Origin: Galbibacter pacificus
GTDB lineage: Bacteria > Bacteroidota > Bacteroidia > Flavobacteriales > Flavobacteriaceae
Direction of reading: 5' to 3'
NCBI RefSeq assembly: GCF_029603165.1
Contig: NZ_JAQSVC010000007.1
Span: 206,989-270,988 of the forward strand
Length of the DNA stretch: 64,000 nucleotides
This document shows positions 1 through 8,651 of this stretch, piece after piece. The notes beneath the pieces were generated by a model. It saw nothing but the letters and a program-made list of their open reading frames with translations, did not search any database and had not been told where the DNA came from. Position 1 is the first letter of the stretch, and each line of letters begins with the position of its first letter. Position numbers and translations under genes: made by a program.

Positions 1-415
1 CCTGAAAGCCCCTATAGGTAGCATTTCTGTACTCGGGGAGGGGAAGGGTGAAAGCGGGGAGCTCTTCGTACCAGTCCAGATCCTGAATGTTGTGCGGATA
101 ACCCGCGGCGGCTTTTACATTTACCAAGACAATACCATCGTTGTTTTCGGGGGTGACGGTAAGTATTTTTGGCGCGGTATTGACCGTTGTACTTAATTCT
201 TTTTGGTTGCTTTTTCCATAGAGCCATAAGGGGTTTACCTTAAACTGTTCCATGAGCTCGACTACAATGCTGCCGGAGATTTTTGATTTGCCCCTTTCGA
301 TATCGGCCGTAGAACTTTTAATGCCGAGGGTTTCTGCAAAGGTTTGCTGGGTAAAATTATATTTTTCCCTTATTTCTTTAAAGCGTGTTACTTCTATAGG
401 AAGTTTAGATTTCAT
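1..415 (-). CDS. XRE-family repressor with S24-like C-terminal part (partial, 3' end outside window)
   Basis: A reading frame from an ATG at 415 runs off the left edge after 138 codons. Residues about 7-60 form a helix-turn-helix of the XRE type (TQQTFAETLGIKSSTADIERG). From about residue 100 the sequence VLVNVKAAAGYPHNIQD, ending near YRGFQ, matches the start of the S24-like domain found in LexA/CI-type repressors of Bacteroidota. Such proteins usually bind DNA as dimers, and some are inactivated by self-cleavage. The catalytic Ser/Lys would lie beyond the edge, so cleavage cannot be judged. It is divergent from the gene at 642, and the space between holds three copies of one palindrome, its likely operators. 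Confidence 0.85.
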   Translation of the reverse strand, partial: MKSKLPIEVTRFKEIREKYNFTQQTFAETLGIKSSTADIERGKSKISGSIVVELMEQFKVNPLWLYGKSNQKELSTTVNTAPKILTVTPENNDGIVLVNVKAAAGYPHNIQDLDWYEELPAFTLPLPEYRNATYRGFQ

Positions 416-467
416 GTTTGTATGATGAATTAAATACAATATGCAATGTAAATATATAAAAAATTTA

Positions 468-583
468 GGAATAATTCCTTTTTATTGGAATAATTCCATA
501 TATTTGAATCGGTTATTGGTAATAACATTGGCTAATTTAAAGAAAGATATGAAGAATGCATTATTAAATATTGGAATATTTCC
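468..583. promoter_or_regulatory. Three copies of palindrome GGAATAnTTCC in a divergent spacer
   Basis: GGAATAATTCC occurs at 468-478 and again at 487-497, with centres 19 bp apart. A third near-identical copy, GGAATATTTCC, lies at 573-583. All sit between the XRE/S24 repressor (start 415) and the TIGR03915 gene (start 642). The first two copies are almost two helical turns apart, which suits cooperative dimer binding. The role as repressor operators is inferred from position and symmetry. Confidence 0.6.
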
Positions 584-641
584 AAAAACAGGAGCGTCAA
601 TTTTTACCAAGTTTTTTAAAAGAACTAAAAGAAAAACAACT

Positions 642-1340
642 ATGAATACAATTTTAATTTACGATGGCAGTTTTATTGGGTTTTTGTCGGCCGTTTACAA
701 AGTTTTTGATGAAAACATAAAAGAAGTTTCCATAGTGAAACCCAAGCATTATGTTCCCGATATGTTTTCGGAAACCGTAAACGTATCTTCTTCTGAAATA
801 TATTCCAAGCGGGTCTGGAAATCTTTGGAGGTGAAGCTAACAAAACATGGTGCGAATGAATTGTATAAAGCTTTTTTAAGCGAAATTAAGGGTACGGAAG
901 ATGCTTTGTTGAAATATATTGTGCATGTATATGCTACAGAATCTTTTAGGTATACCGATATGCCCGATGCCAATACACTTCGGGTCTCCCAAGTTGCCAG
1001 AATGGTAGACAGGGAATTGGGGCATATTAAAAATTTTTTGGTTTTTAAAACAACAAGAACCGGTATGGAAGTGGCTACCATAAATTCTAATTTTAATATG
1101 TTACCGCTTATCGGGAATTATTTTAAAAGAAAATACCCCAATAAAAAATGGCTTATTTACGACCAGCGCAGAAACTACGGCCTGTATTTTAATACCAAAG
1201 AGATTGACCGCGTGCACTTGTCCATAGACGACCAATTGAAAGTCTTTGAGGAAAACAATGCAATGTTCTATGTTAATTTACAAAATAAGCCATTTTATGG
1301 GCTTGCCAAAAGCAACAATAAAGCCGAGATAAATTGTTGA
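642..1340 (+). CDS. TIGR03915-family putative DNA metabolism protein
   Basis: The 232-residue protein starts MNTILIYDGSFIGFLSAVYKVF, the typical opening of TIGR03915 proteins (YDGtfeGfLtaiy). The frame is open back to 441, but family similarity begins only at 642, so that ATG is chosen. The family is normally encoded next to a radical SAM protein (TIGR03916) and is thought to act in DNA modification or repair; its biochemistry is not established. That partner is not in this window: downstream is a convergent oxidoreductase whose stop abuts this stop with no gap. Upstream is an S24-type repressor with three palindromes between, so damage- or stress-dependent control is plausible. Confidence 0.75.
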   Translation: MNTILIYDGSFIGFLSAVYKVFDENIKEVSIVKPKHYVPDMFSETVNVSSSEIYSKRVWKSLEVKLTKHGANELYKAFLSEIKGTEDALLKYIVHVYATESFRYTDMPDANTLRVSQVARMVDRELGHIKNFLVFKTTRTGMEVATINSNFNMLPLIGNYFKRKYPNKKWLIYDQRRNYGLYFNTKEIDRVHLSIDDQLKVFEENNAMFYVNLQNKPFYGLAKSNNKAEINC

Positions 1341-2690
1341 TTATACGTTGGGCAATTCCCACCCATTGTGGTAATTGGCCTTTGTAAGTTGGTTGGCGCG
1401 GGCATTGTCTTTAAACTGCTCCTTTGTGGCGTCCCAATATATTTTTTCGCCGGTTTTATAGGCAATATTGCCCATATGTGCATTAATGGCAGCAATACTT
1501 CCGGTCTCTATACCACAATTTAAATTATTGGTTTCTCCTTTAATGGCATTAACGAAGTTTTGGGCATGGACGTCAAGGGCATTGTTTTTTCCCGGAATAA
1601 AATCTACTTTTTCTGTTCTTGGCACTCTTTTGCCGTCTTGGTCCTGAGTTTCTGGAATTACTTCCCAACCTTGCCTGTTTACTACCAGCGTCCCGTTATT
1701 GCCAATAAAGGCAATCCCTTCGGATTTTCCGTAGTTGCCACCGTCGATTCCTGTGGCATGTTCCCAAAGTAAGTTGAAATTTTCAAATTCGTATACGGTC
1801 TGTAAAGTGTCGGGGGTTTCAGAGGCATTGTTTGGATAGGCAAATTTCCCACCGGATGCAAGAATAGATTTAGGGGCTTTTACGTTCATGGCAAACAAAG
1901 CAATATCTATTTCATGTACGCCCCAATCTGTCATTAAACCACCTGCATAATCCCAGAACCATCTAAAGTTAAAATGAAACCGGTTTTTGTTAAAAGGCCT
2001 TTCTGGTGCGGGTCCAAGCCACATTTTATAATCTACTCCCTTTGGCGGTGCAGAATCGGGAACTACAGGAACTGGTTTCATCCAACCTTGATACGACCAA
2101 CATTTTACAAGCCTTATATTTCCCAGTTTGCCCGATTGCACATATTTTATGGCTTCATCATATTGAGAGCCGCTTCGTTGCCATTGACCAACTTGTACTA
2201 TCCGGCCGTATTTTTTTGCGGCCTTCACCATTACATTGCATTCCTCGATGCTATTGGCTATTGGTTTTTCTTGGTACACATGCTTTCCTGCTTCGCAAGC
2301 ATCCACCATATTTAAACAATGCCAATGATCTGGCGTTCCTATAATAACAGCATCAATATCTTTGTTTTCAAGCATTTTACGGTAATCGGTATATAGTTTT
2401 GGAGTTGTATTGCGCAACTCCTTTACATTGGCGGCCCTTTTATCGAGTACATTTTGGTCGATGTCGGCCAGCGCGATGCAGTTTACCTCCGGGATGTTTA
2501 AATGGGCACTCATGTCGCTCCAGCCCATCCCGTTACAGCCAATTACGCCAAAGTTTATCTGGTCGTTAGGGCCCACTTTTTGTTGTAGCGCGGTTAATGT
2601 GTTTGCAGATAGGTAATTGGCCATGCCAAGTCCGGTAAGGGCTAAGGATGAATTTTTGATAAATTTTCTTCTGCTGGTATGCTTTGTCAT
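1341..2690 (-). CDS. Gfo/Idh/MocA-family oxidoreductase with Tat signal
   Basis: The 449-residue protein begins with a twin-arginine signal (SRRKFIKNSS, residues 6-15) and a short hydrophobic stretch, so it is probably folded with its cofactor and exported by Tat. The Rossmann motif GVIGCNGMG lies at about 48-56 and the family EKP motif at 141-143, followed by the C-terminal alpha/beta domain. Members are NAD(P)-dependent dehydrogenases or glycosidases acting on sugars, inositols and related polyols; the substrate cannot be read here. It appears monocistronic: the next upstream gene on the same strand ends 271 bp away, and a dyad at 2763-2785 is a candidate regulatory site. Confidence 0.85.
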   Translation of the reverse strand: MTKHTSRRKFIKNSSLALTGLGMANYLSANTLTALQQKVGPNDQINFGVIGCNGMGWSDMSAHLNIPEVNCIALADIDQNVLDKRAANVKELRNTTPKLYTDYRKMLENKDIDAVIIGTPDHWHCLNMVDACEAGKHVYQEKPIANSIEECNVMVKAAKKYGRIVQVGQWQRSGSQYDEAIKYVQSGKLGNIRLVKCWSYQGWMKPVPVVPDSAPPKGVDYKMWLGPAPERPFNKNRFHFNFRWFWDYAGGLMTDWGVHEIDIALFAMNVKAPKSILASGGKFAYPNNASETPDTLQTVYEFENFNLLWEHATGIDGGNYGKSEGIAFIGNNGTLVVNRQGWEVIPETQDQDGKRVPRTEKVDFIPGKNNALDVHAQNFVNAIKGETNNLNCGIETGSIAAINAHMGNIAYKTGEKIYWDATKEQFKDNARANQLTKANYHNGWELPNV

Positions 2691-2762
2691 ATTACAATGT
2701 TTTGGTTGGTTTTACTATATATAACCCCGATAACCAAAGATGGCACGAGCTTATAGGTTTAA

Positions 2763-2785
2763 ATATAAGTAAAATATACTTATAT
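2763..2785. promoter_or_regulatory. Inverted repeat upstream of the Gfo/Idh/MocA gene
   Basis: ATATAAGTA (2763-2771) and TACTTATAT (2777-2785) are perfect 9-bp arms around a 5-bp spacer, 73 bp upstream of the oxidoreductase start at 2690. Size and position suit an operator. No particular regulator can be assigned, although an AraC-type gene lies just upstream. Confidence 0.35.
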
Positions 2786-2961
2786 AAAATAAAAAGAGTT
2801 TTATAGTAGCTGGTTGTTTTTGTAATATTGTTGTAAAAGGGCTGTACTATATTTACAGCAAGTAAACAAGCAAAAAGGTAAATAAGTCTACTATGTATTT
2901 TATGAGGTGAAGCATGATTTGATTTTTTTTGATGATGAATAAACCCTTTTGATTTGATGAT

Positions 2962-3927
2962 TTATGATGAATAACGGTTTTTATACTGAATAGGAGTAAG
3001 TCCGGTATATTTTTTAAAAATGGCCCTAAAAGATTTAGGGTCCGAATAACCTACGCTGAACATAATTTCACTTATATTTTTTTGATTTATCTCTAATAAC
3101 TTTTTTGCGGCCTCTACTTTTACACGTTGGTGATATTCAATAACCGTAAAATGAGTTATCCTTTTAAACCGCCTTTGAAAAGTACGACGGGGTAATTTTG
3201 TTAGCATACATATTTGGTCTAGTGTAATCCCTTGAGTGTAATTTTTTTCAATATATTCTTGAGCTTCCAGCACCTTATCGTCTTTATGGCTTTTGTTGCC
3301 ATTAAAAATAAAGAATTGCGATTGGTCGTTTAGGTTTGGTTCCACCTCAAAATATTTTGCCGTATGCAGGGCCACTTCTGGACAGGTAAATTTTTTTACT
3401 AAATAAATCAATAAATTCCAATAAGTATTGGCGCCACCGCTTGTGTAGATTCCCTGCGTGTCTGTAACCGTTTTATGGTGCTTTAGTTTTACTAGCGGAT
3501 AACGCTCTCTAAATTGGTTTAGTGTTTTCCAGTGGGTGGAGCATTCCTTGCCATTTAAGAGCCCGGTTTCGGCCAAAAGAAAGGCACCCACACAAAGGCT
3601 TGCAATATCGGCACCGTTTTTATATTGATGCTTTACCCATTTAATGGTTTTTGCGTTTACATTTATGGACGCTTCCATTTTTCCGCTGGTGGGCGGGATT
3701 ATTATCAAGTCGAATAATTCTTTTTCCTCAAATGTATGATCTGCCTGAATGGTATAAAGATTGTCGTTTAGACTTATTTCTGGTGTCTCTGCAATTAGCC
3801 TGACATCAAAAGACGGCGGCTTGCCAATTTCTTTTAAAAATGTATTTACCATTTTAAACATATACCGGGTATTGCCTATGGCCGCAATAATGCTATAATG
3901 TGGAACGAGTACACCAACTTTTTTCAT
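2962..3927 (-). CDS. GlxA-type AraC-family regulator with DJ-1/PfpI-like domain
   Basis: The 321-residue protein has two parts. Residues 1-200 are a DJ-1/PfpI (class I amidotransferase-like) domain, with CVGAFLLAETG placing Cys112 at the usual nucleophile elbow. Residues about 220-321 are an AraC-type double helix-turn-helix (ITLDQICMLTKLPRRTFQRRF ... ISEIMFSVGYSDPKSFRAIFKKYTG). In this family the first domain senses a ligand and is not usually an enzyme. The same-strand SusD gene ends 142 bp upstream behind a hairpin terminator, so this gene has its own promoter. The target could be the oxidoreductase downstream. The 3' end overlaps a partly duplicated stretch (see findings). Confidence 0.88.
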   Translation of the reverse strand: MKKVGVLVPHYSIIAAIGNTRYMFKMVNTFLKEIGKPPSFDVRLIAETPEISLNDNLYTIQADHTFEEKELFDLIIIPPTSGKMEASINVNAKTIKWVKHQYKNGADIASLCVGAFLLAETGLLNGKECSTHWKTLNQFRERYPLVKLKHHKTVTDTQGIYTSGGANTYWNLLIYLVKKFTCPEVALHTAKYFEVEPNLNDQSQFFIFNGNKSHKDDKVLEAQEYIEKNYTQGITLDQICMLTKLPRRTFQRRFKRITHFTVIEYHQRVKVEAAKKLLEINQKNISEIMFSVGYSDPKSFRAIFKKYTGLTPIQYKNRYSS

Positions 3928-4007
3928 GTTGCTAAGGTATTGATAAACAATGGCATAATCAACCCCTTAAAATGTCGTTAGTGCCAATTATGGTTAGAAT
4001 GACCATA

Positions 4008-4048
4008 AAAAAAGGAGGGTGTTTTTATTAATCAACCCCCCTCCTTTT
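4008..4048 (-). terminator. Hairpin terminator after susD-like gene
   Basis: AAAAGGAGGG (4010-4019) pairs with CCCTCCTTTT (4039-4048) around a 19-nt loop. On the minus strand the stem is followed by a run of T (A run at about 4007-4013). It lies 22 bp after the stop of the SusD-like gene. Confidence 0.75.
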
Positions 4049-4069
4049 GTTTGGAATAAATCAAAAAAT

Positions 4070-5521
4070 TTATTGCAATAACCACATTTCGGCATTTGTA
4101 TTATCCCCGTTTGGATATTGGCGTTGAATGGCATCGGTTAAGTTATTTCCATTATTAACGGCTTCATCTGCTGGATACATCCATCGTTTTGGAATTTTAG
4201 CGTTGTTTAAAATTCCTTCTCCATCGGTGTTAAATTCTGGAAATCCGGTTCTTCTTTGCTCATAAAATATTTGCCACCCAGTATTTAAAAACATTGAAAT
4301 GTGTTTTTGGGTTAAAATTGTTTCTATTTCATTTCCTGGTGAAAGCTGAATGTCAGGATTGTTTAAATAGTCGTTAAAATTAGAAATATTATAAAACTCC
4401 ATAGATGCAGAAATGCCATTTTTATAATGAATATCAATATCGGCCGATATCCAATTTCTGGCAACTGCTTCAGCTAAAATAAATTCTAATTCCGCATAGC
4501 TTATTAATAAGCTTGATTCGTTCTCCGGATCTGTAAAATATCGGGGATGAACCCTGGAAGCTTCACCAGCAACAGCCTTGCTTGTGTTATCATTAAGATC
4601 TCCACTTCCATAAAGTCCACCATATGCAGAAAAATCGGTATTTGGTAAATCGGCGGCATTCGGTTTCTTTTCTGCAAATGCGAACAAGCGGGGGTCCTCA
4701 AAATTTTGGAGGCGCTCGACAAAACTTTCTTCCATGTAATAGGCTGTTTGTAAGTCGTTGTTATTTTGCAATGGGTATCTGTTATCCTGTATATTGTAAT
4801 AATTTAATGCGGCATTATCTTCATTCGATTCAAAAATAGGGTATTTACCAGGGTTGGTATATACTTCGTTAAATCGGGCAACTATGTTTAATTCATCATT
4901 CCCTTCTTTTATGGAAAGATTCATTAAAACCCTTAAATAATATGAATTAATGAGCTTTCTCCATTTTAACTTATCGCCATTGTATATAATATCGCCAAGT
5001 ATGGTTTCTTCATTAGTGGCCAGTTCGTTGTTTGCATCCTTTAAGTCATTTAAAACCTTAAGATAAATTGATTTCTGTGTATCATATACTGGAGTATAAT
5101 TGTTTTCGGTTGCTTGAATGGCATCAGAATATGGTACATCACCAAACACCTCGGTAAGCGATATAATAAAGTATGAATTGAAAAATTTACCCAAGATTTG
5201 ATAAACCCCCGATTCGGTTCTTTGAGCTTCTTCCATCATTTTGGATACCTGTTTAAGGTTGTCATAATCATCGTACCCGGCACGTTGCCAGTTGTAATAC
5301 TGGTTTGAATTTACCCCATTGGTGTACGTTAAGTAGCGACTTGCCAGAGCGGCAGATAAACTTATATTGTTAAAAGCCTGAATTTCAATATTTGTTAGAA
5401 GTAGTTCCGGGCTTACTTCTGTGGCCCTGTTGGGGTCGTCTTGTAAATCTTCTGTTTTGCTACAACTGTTTATGGTTAAGAAAACGAGAAAGCATATAAA
5501 GGATGTTGTTATTTTTTTCAT
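4070..5521 (-). CDS. SusD/RagB-family outer-membrane lipoprotein
   Basis: The 483-residue protein has a lipoprotein signal ending in FLTINSC (Cys20) and the family pattern of a TPR-like helical scaffold: DDPNRATEVSPELLLTNIEIQAF near the start, NYYNWQRAGYDDYDNLKQV, and FAEAVARNW-type segments later. It looks closest to the SusD-like subgroup 2. SusD proteins sit on the cell surface as the lid of a SusC barrel and capture the nutrient. The start is 5 bp after the SusC stop, so the two are translated together. The substrate cannot be inferred from the sequence, but the upstream phosphatase/phosphodiesterase gene suggests a phosphorylated compound. Confidence 0.9.
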   Translation of the reverse strand: MKKITTSFICFLVFLTINSCSKTEDLQDDPNRATEVSPELLLTNIEIQAFNNISLSAALASRYLTYTNGVNSNQYYNWQRAGYDDYDNLKQVSKMMEEAQRTESGVYQILGKFFNSYFIISLTEVFGDVPYSDAIQATENNYTPVYDTQKSIYLKVLNDLKDANNELATNEETILGDIIYNGDKLKWRKLINSYYLRVLMNLSIKEGNDELNIVARFNEVYTNPGKYPIFESNEDNAALNYYNIQDNRYPLQNNNDLQTAYYMEESFVERLQNFEDPRLFAFAEKKPNAADLPNTDFSAYGGLYGSGDLNDNTSKAVAGEASRVHPRYFTDPENESSLLISYAELEFILAEAVARNWISADIDIHYKNGISASMEFYNISNFNDYLNNPDIQLSPGNEIETILTQKHISMFLNTGWQIFYEQRRTGFPEFNTDGEGILNNAKIPKRWMYPADEAVNNGNNLTDAIQRQYPNGDNTNAEMWLLQ

Positions 5522-5526
5522 TTTAA

Positions 5527-8500
5527 TTAAAATTTGGCATTAATATTAAATCCGATACTGCGAGTGGAAGGTGCTTGTAAATTATCTTTTCCAGAATCTG
5601 GGTCTACATTTGGAATGTCTGAAGAAAGCCATAGGTTTCTTCCAACAAACGAAAGGCTCAAGTTGGAAAGAGGCATTTTATCAATAATAGCTTTTCCAAA
5701 AGTATAAGTAAGGGTAACTTCCCTAAGTTTAATAAAGGTCTCTTTGTAGTAATGATAATTTTTATTTTGATTATTGCTGGTTGTTTGCATGTAGTTGATA
5801 TAGTTTACAGCAACATCATTTGGTGCATATTCGCGTGTGTCGTTTACAATGTTTCCATTTACGTCATATTCAACCGAGCCACCAATAACCTTTACGCCCG
5901 GGGCAATAAATGTGCTTTCTCCATTATTGGCATCGTCCCTAAACTGGTTTACAGTGCCCGGGGCTGTACCTCCCCACCACATTTTTTGGTTGGTGGTAGA
6001 ATACATAAGGCCATTGATGCGGCCGTCGAAAAGAAATGATAGATTAAAATTTTTATAGGAAATGTTGTTGGAAATCCCATAAGTCCAATCGGGTTCATCA
6101 TAGCCTATATAGCGTTGATATGGGTCGGATACCGGGAAACCATTCTCTAAAATGAGTTCTCCATTTTCATTGGTTTGATAAACATTTGCATAAATTTTGT
6201 CGGTACGGTCGCCTACACGGATAAAACCTTCTGTTTGTTCTTTATTGCCATATATTTCTTCTTGATAACGCCTATACTGACTTAAGTTAATTTGAGTGTT
6301 CCATTGAAAATTTTCATTTTTAATAGGGGAAGCATCTAGTGTAAATTCAATTCCTTTTCGTTTGAATACATCGCCATTTAATAGCAAACTTGTATATCCC
6401 GACGTTTCAGAAAGCGGGCTGTAAATAAGATTGTTGTAGTCCCTTGCTTGATAATAAGCAACATCCAAACCTAATCGGTTTTGAAAAAACCTAATATAGG
6501 AACCTATTTCCCAAGTGTCTGAGGTTTCTGGTTTTAAATTAGGAGACAATAGCGCGCTTCCAAAATAAGCCGAAGGTGTTCCATCCCAACTCGTACCTTT
6601 TTCATAGGCTTGAATATGGCTATATGGATTGTTGGATTGTTTGTCTATTTTTCCTTCGGATACCCGGGACCAAGAGCCCCTTAACTTAGCAAAAGAAGCC
6701 CAACTTGGAAGGTCGAATATGCTTGAGAGCACCACAGAACCTGAAATTGACGGGTAAAAGAAAGAATTATTTCCTTCGGGAAGACTGGATACTTTGTCGT
6801 TCCTTCCCGTAAAAGTAAGATAAAAAGCATTGTAAAACTCAAGATCTACAAAGCCGTAAAAACTATGAATGGTTTCTTTGGTTATGTCATTTTCCCCAAA
6901 TAGCGTAGCTCCCGAATTATTGTCAAGATTATAAAAGCCCGGTATGTTTAACCCGTCGGTTGCAGTAGAATGATACGTTGAGTTTCTATAATAATTTGCA
7001 TAAGCAAACTCGCCATTTATAGAAATGTCTTCAGTAAGGTCGTTTTCATATTTTATACCAAGCTCACTTGTAATGTCGAAATAATTAGAGTCTTCAACGG
7101 TAAAGTTGCCTCTGGATTTATCTCCATACCCAATATAACTCTTAGGTTCTTTATAAGTTCTGTATAAGCTGTAAATATTTGCCCCGCTACGTCCTTTTAA
7201 GCTAAACTCTGGGGTAATATTATATTCAAAATTAATATTTCCAAAAACATTATCTTTATTATATCCTCTTAAATATTCGAAAGCCTGAAAGTAAGGGTTA
7301 TTGTAATAAGAAACGTTGAAATGCCTTTGCTGATAGCCTTCTTGACCCTCTCTCCAATAATTTTTTAAATCGTTTACATCTACATCTACTCCCGTCCAAA
7401 GAATTAAATTATAAAGATAGTTTGTTGGCCCATATCCTACTTCGGGAAAATTGTTGGTGTATTGTTTATTATAGGTTAAGGTGGAGTTTACCTTAAAATT
7501 ATCTGATGGGTTTATGGATCCACCAACGCTAAAAGATGTGTTTTTTAAATCGGTATTGGGAACAATTCCTTTTTGGTATACATTGGAAAGCGACATCCTA
7601 TAACTGGCTTTTTCGCTTCCCCAATCTACACTTATGTTATTGGATTGAATAAGGCCGGTTCTAAAAAAATCGTCGATATTATTTTTGCCTCTACTTATAT
7701 ATGGAATTGGAATCAGCTCACCAGTTTGAGGGTCTATAGGGCTATTGTATTGTGTTGTTTCCACATAGCCGCTAGGGGTGGAGGGGTCTAATTGGTCTAG
7801 TTTTGGCCCCCAAATCCAGCCACCGCCTTCGGTACCCGAGCCACTTCCGTCCACATAAGCATATACCCCTTGATTACCGTTTCCGTAGGTAGTCTGTACA
7901 TCGGGCACCTTAATAAAGGAAGGTTGAAACATGGTTGAATTGTTAAAGGAAACAGACATTTTGCCTTTTTTGCCTTTTTTTGTAGTAATCATAATGGCGC
8001 CATTTCTTCCTGCCGAACCATATAATGCAGATGCGGTGGCACCTTTTAACACACTTACGTTTTCGATATCGTCGGTATTTACTTTCCAAATATCGGTTGT
8101 CCTGTCTGGAATTCCATCAATCACCAGCAAAGGGCTAGCGCCCCGTAAATTGATTTCTGGATTTTGGAATAAATCTGTTGAGTTTTTTACAGTTAAGCCA
8201 GCCACCCGGCCCGAAAGGGAGTTTACAAAATTAGCTTCTTTTGCTTTTTCCAAACTTTCGCCATCAACTTCTTGTACGGCATATCCTAATGCTTTCTTTT
8301 CCTTTTTTATGCCTAATGCAGTAACTACAACTTCATTTAGTTGTTCAGAGTCCTCTTGCATAACTATATTTATAGTGTTTTCCCCATTCAAGGCAATAGT
8401 CTGCGTTTTAAACCCGATGTACGAAAAAATAATAGAATCGTCGTCTTTAGCTTGAATACTGTAATTTCCGTCAAAATCTGAGACAGTTCCTCCAACGGAA

Positions 8501-8631
8501 TTCTGAATGCTTATGTTTACACCGCCCAAAGGGATGTTGTTTTGGTCTGTTATAGTACCCGAAATTGTGTTTTGCGAAAACCCAATAGCTGTAATTAGTA
8601 ACAGGATTGAAAGAATAATTCTTTTTTTCAT
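5527..8631 (-). CDS. SusC/RagA-family TonB-linked outer-membrane transporter
   Basis: The 1034-residue protein starts at the ATG at 8631 (MKKRIILSILLL, signal peptide to about residue 19, GFSQ). A longer frame from 8667 would overlap the upstream gene and lacks a signal at its start. In order: a carboxypeptidase-D-like regulatory domain (about 21-100, ISGTITDQNNIPLGGVNI), a SusC signature (NEVVVTALGIKKEKKALGYAVQEV), a TonB plug domain, and a large beta-barrel ending in Phe (FNINAKF). It imports nutrients across the outer membrane using TonB energy, paired with the SusD-like lipoprotein 5 bp downstream. The upstream phosphatase gene ends 20 bp before its start, giving a three-gene operon. Confidence 0.95.
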   Translation of the reverse strand: MKKRIILSILLLITAIGFSQNTISGTITDQNNIPLGGVNISIQNSVGGTVSDFDGNYSIQAKDDDSIIFSYIGFKTQTIALNGENTINIVMQEDSEQLNEVVVTALGIKKEKKALGYAVQEVDGESLEKAKEANFVNSLSGRVAGLTVKNSTDLFQNPEINLRGASPLLVIDGIPDRTTDIWKVNTDDIENVSVLKGATASALYGSAGRNGAIMITTKKGKKGKMSVSFNNSTMFQPSFIKVPDVQTTYGNGNQGVYAYVDGSGSGTEGGGWIWGPKLDQLDPSTPSGYVETTQYNSPIDPQTGELIPIPYISRGKNNIDDFFRTGLIQSNNISVDWGSEKASYRMSLSNVYQKGIVPNTDLKNTSFSVGGSINPSDNFKVNSTLTYNKQYTNNFPEVGYGPTNYLYNLILWTGVDVDVNDLKNYWREGQEGYQQRHFNVSYYNNPYFQAFEYLRGYNKDNVFGNINFEYNITPEFSLKGRSGANIYSLYRTYKEPKSYIGYGDKSRGNFTVEDSNYFDITSELGIKYENDLTEDISINGEFAYANYYRNSTYHSTATDGLNIPGFYNLDNNSGATLFGENDITKETIHSFYGFVDLEFYNAFYLTFTGRNDKVSSLPEGNNSFFYPSISGSVVLSSIFDLPSWASFAKLRGSWSRVSEGKIDKQSNNPYSHIQAYEKGTSWDGTPSAYFGSALLSPNLKPETSDTWEIGSYIRFFQNRLGLDVAYYQARDYNNLIYSPLSETSGYTSLLLNGDVFKRKGIEFTLDASPIKNENFQWNTQINLSQYRRYQEEIYGNKEQTEGFIRVGDRTDKIYANVYQTNENGELILENGFPVSDPYQRYIGYDEPDWTYGISNNISYKNFNLSFLFDGRINGLMYSTTNQKMWWGGTAPGTVNQFRDDANNGESTFIAPGVKVIGGSVEYDVNGNIVNDTREYAPNDVAVNYINYMQTTSNNQNKNYHYYKETFIKLREVTLTYTFGKAIIDKMPLSNLSLSFVGRNLWLSSDIPNVDPDSGKDNLQAPSTRSIGFNINAKF

Positions 8632-8651
8632 TGGTTTTTTTAGATTAGTAG

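Noticed and set aside
441..641. 67-residue N-terminal extension of the TIGR03915 protein
   Set aside because: It covers the three palindromes and has no similarity to the family, which begins at MNTILIYDG.
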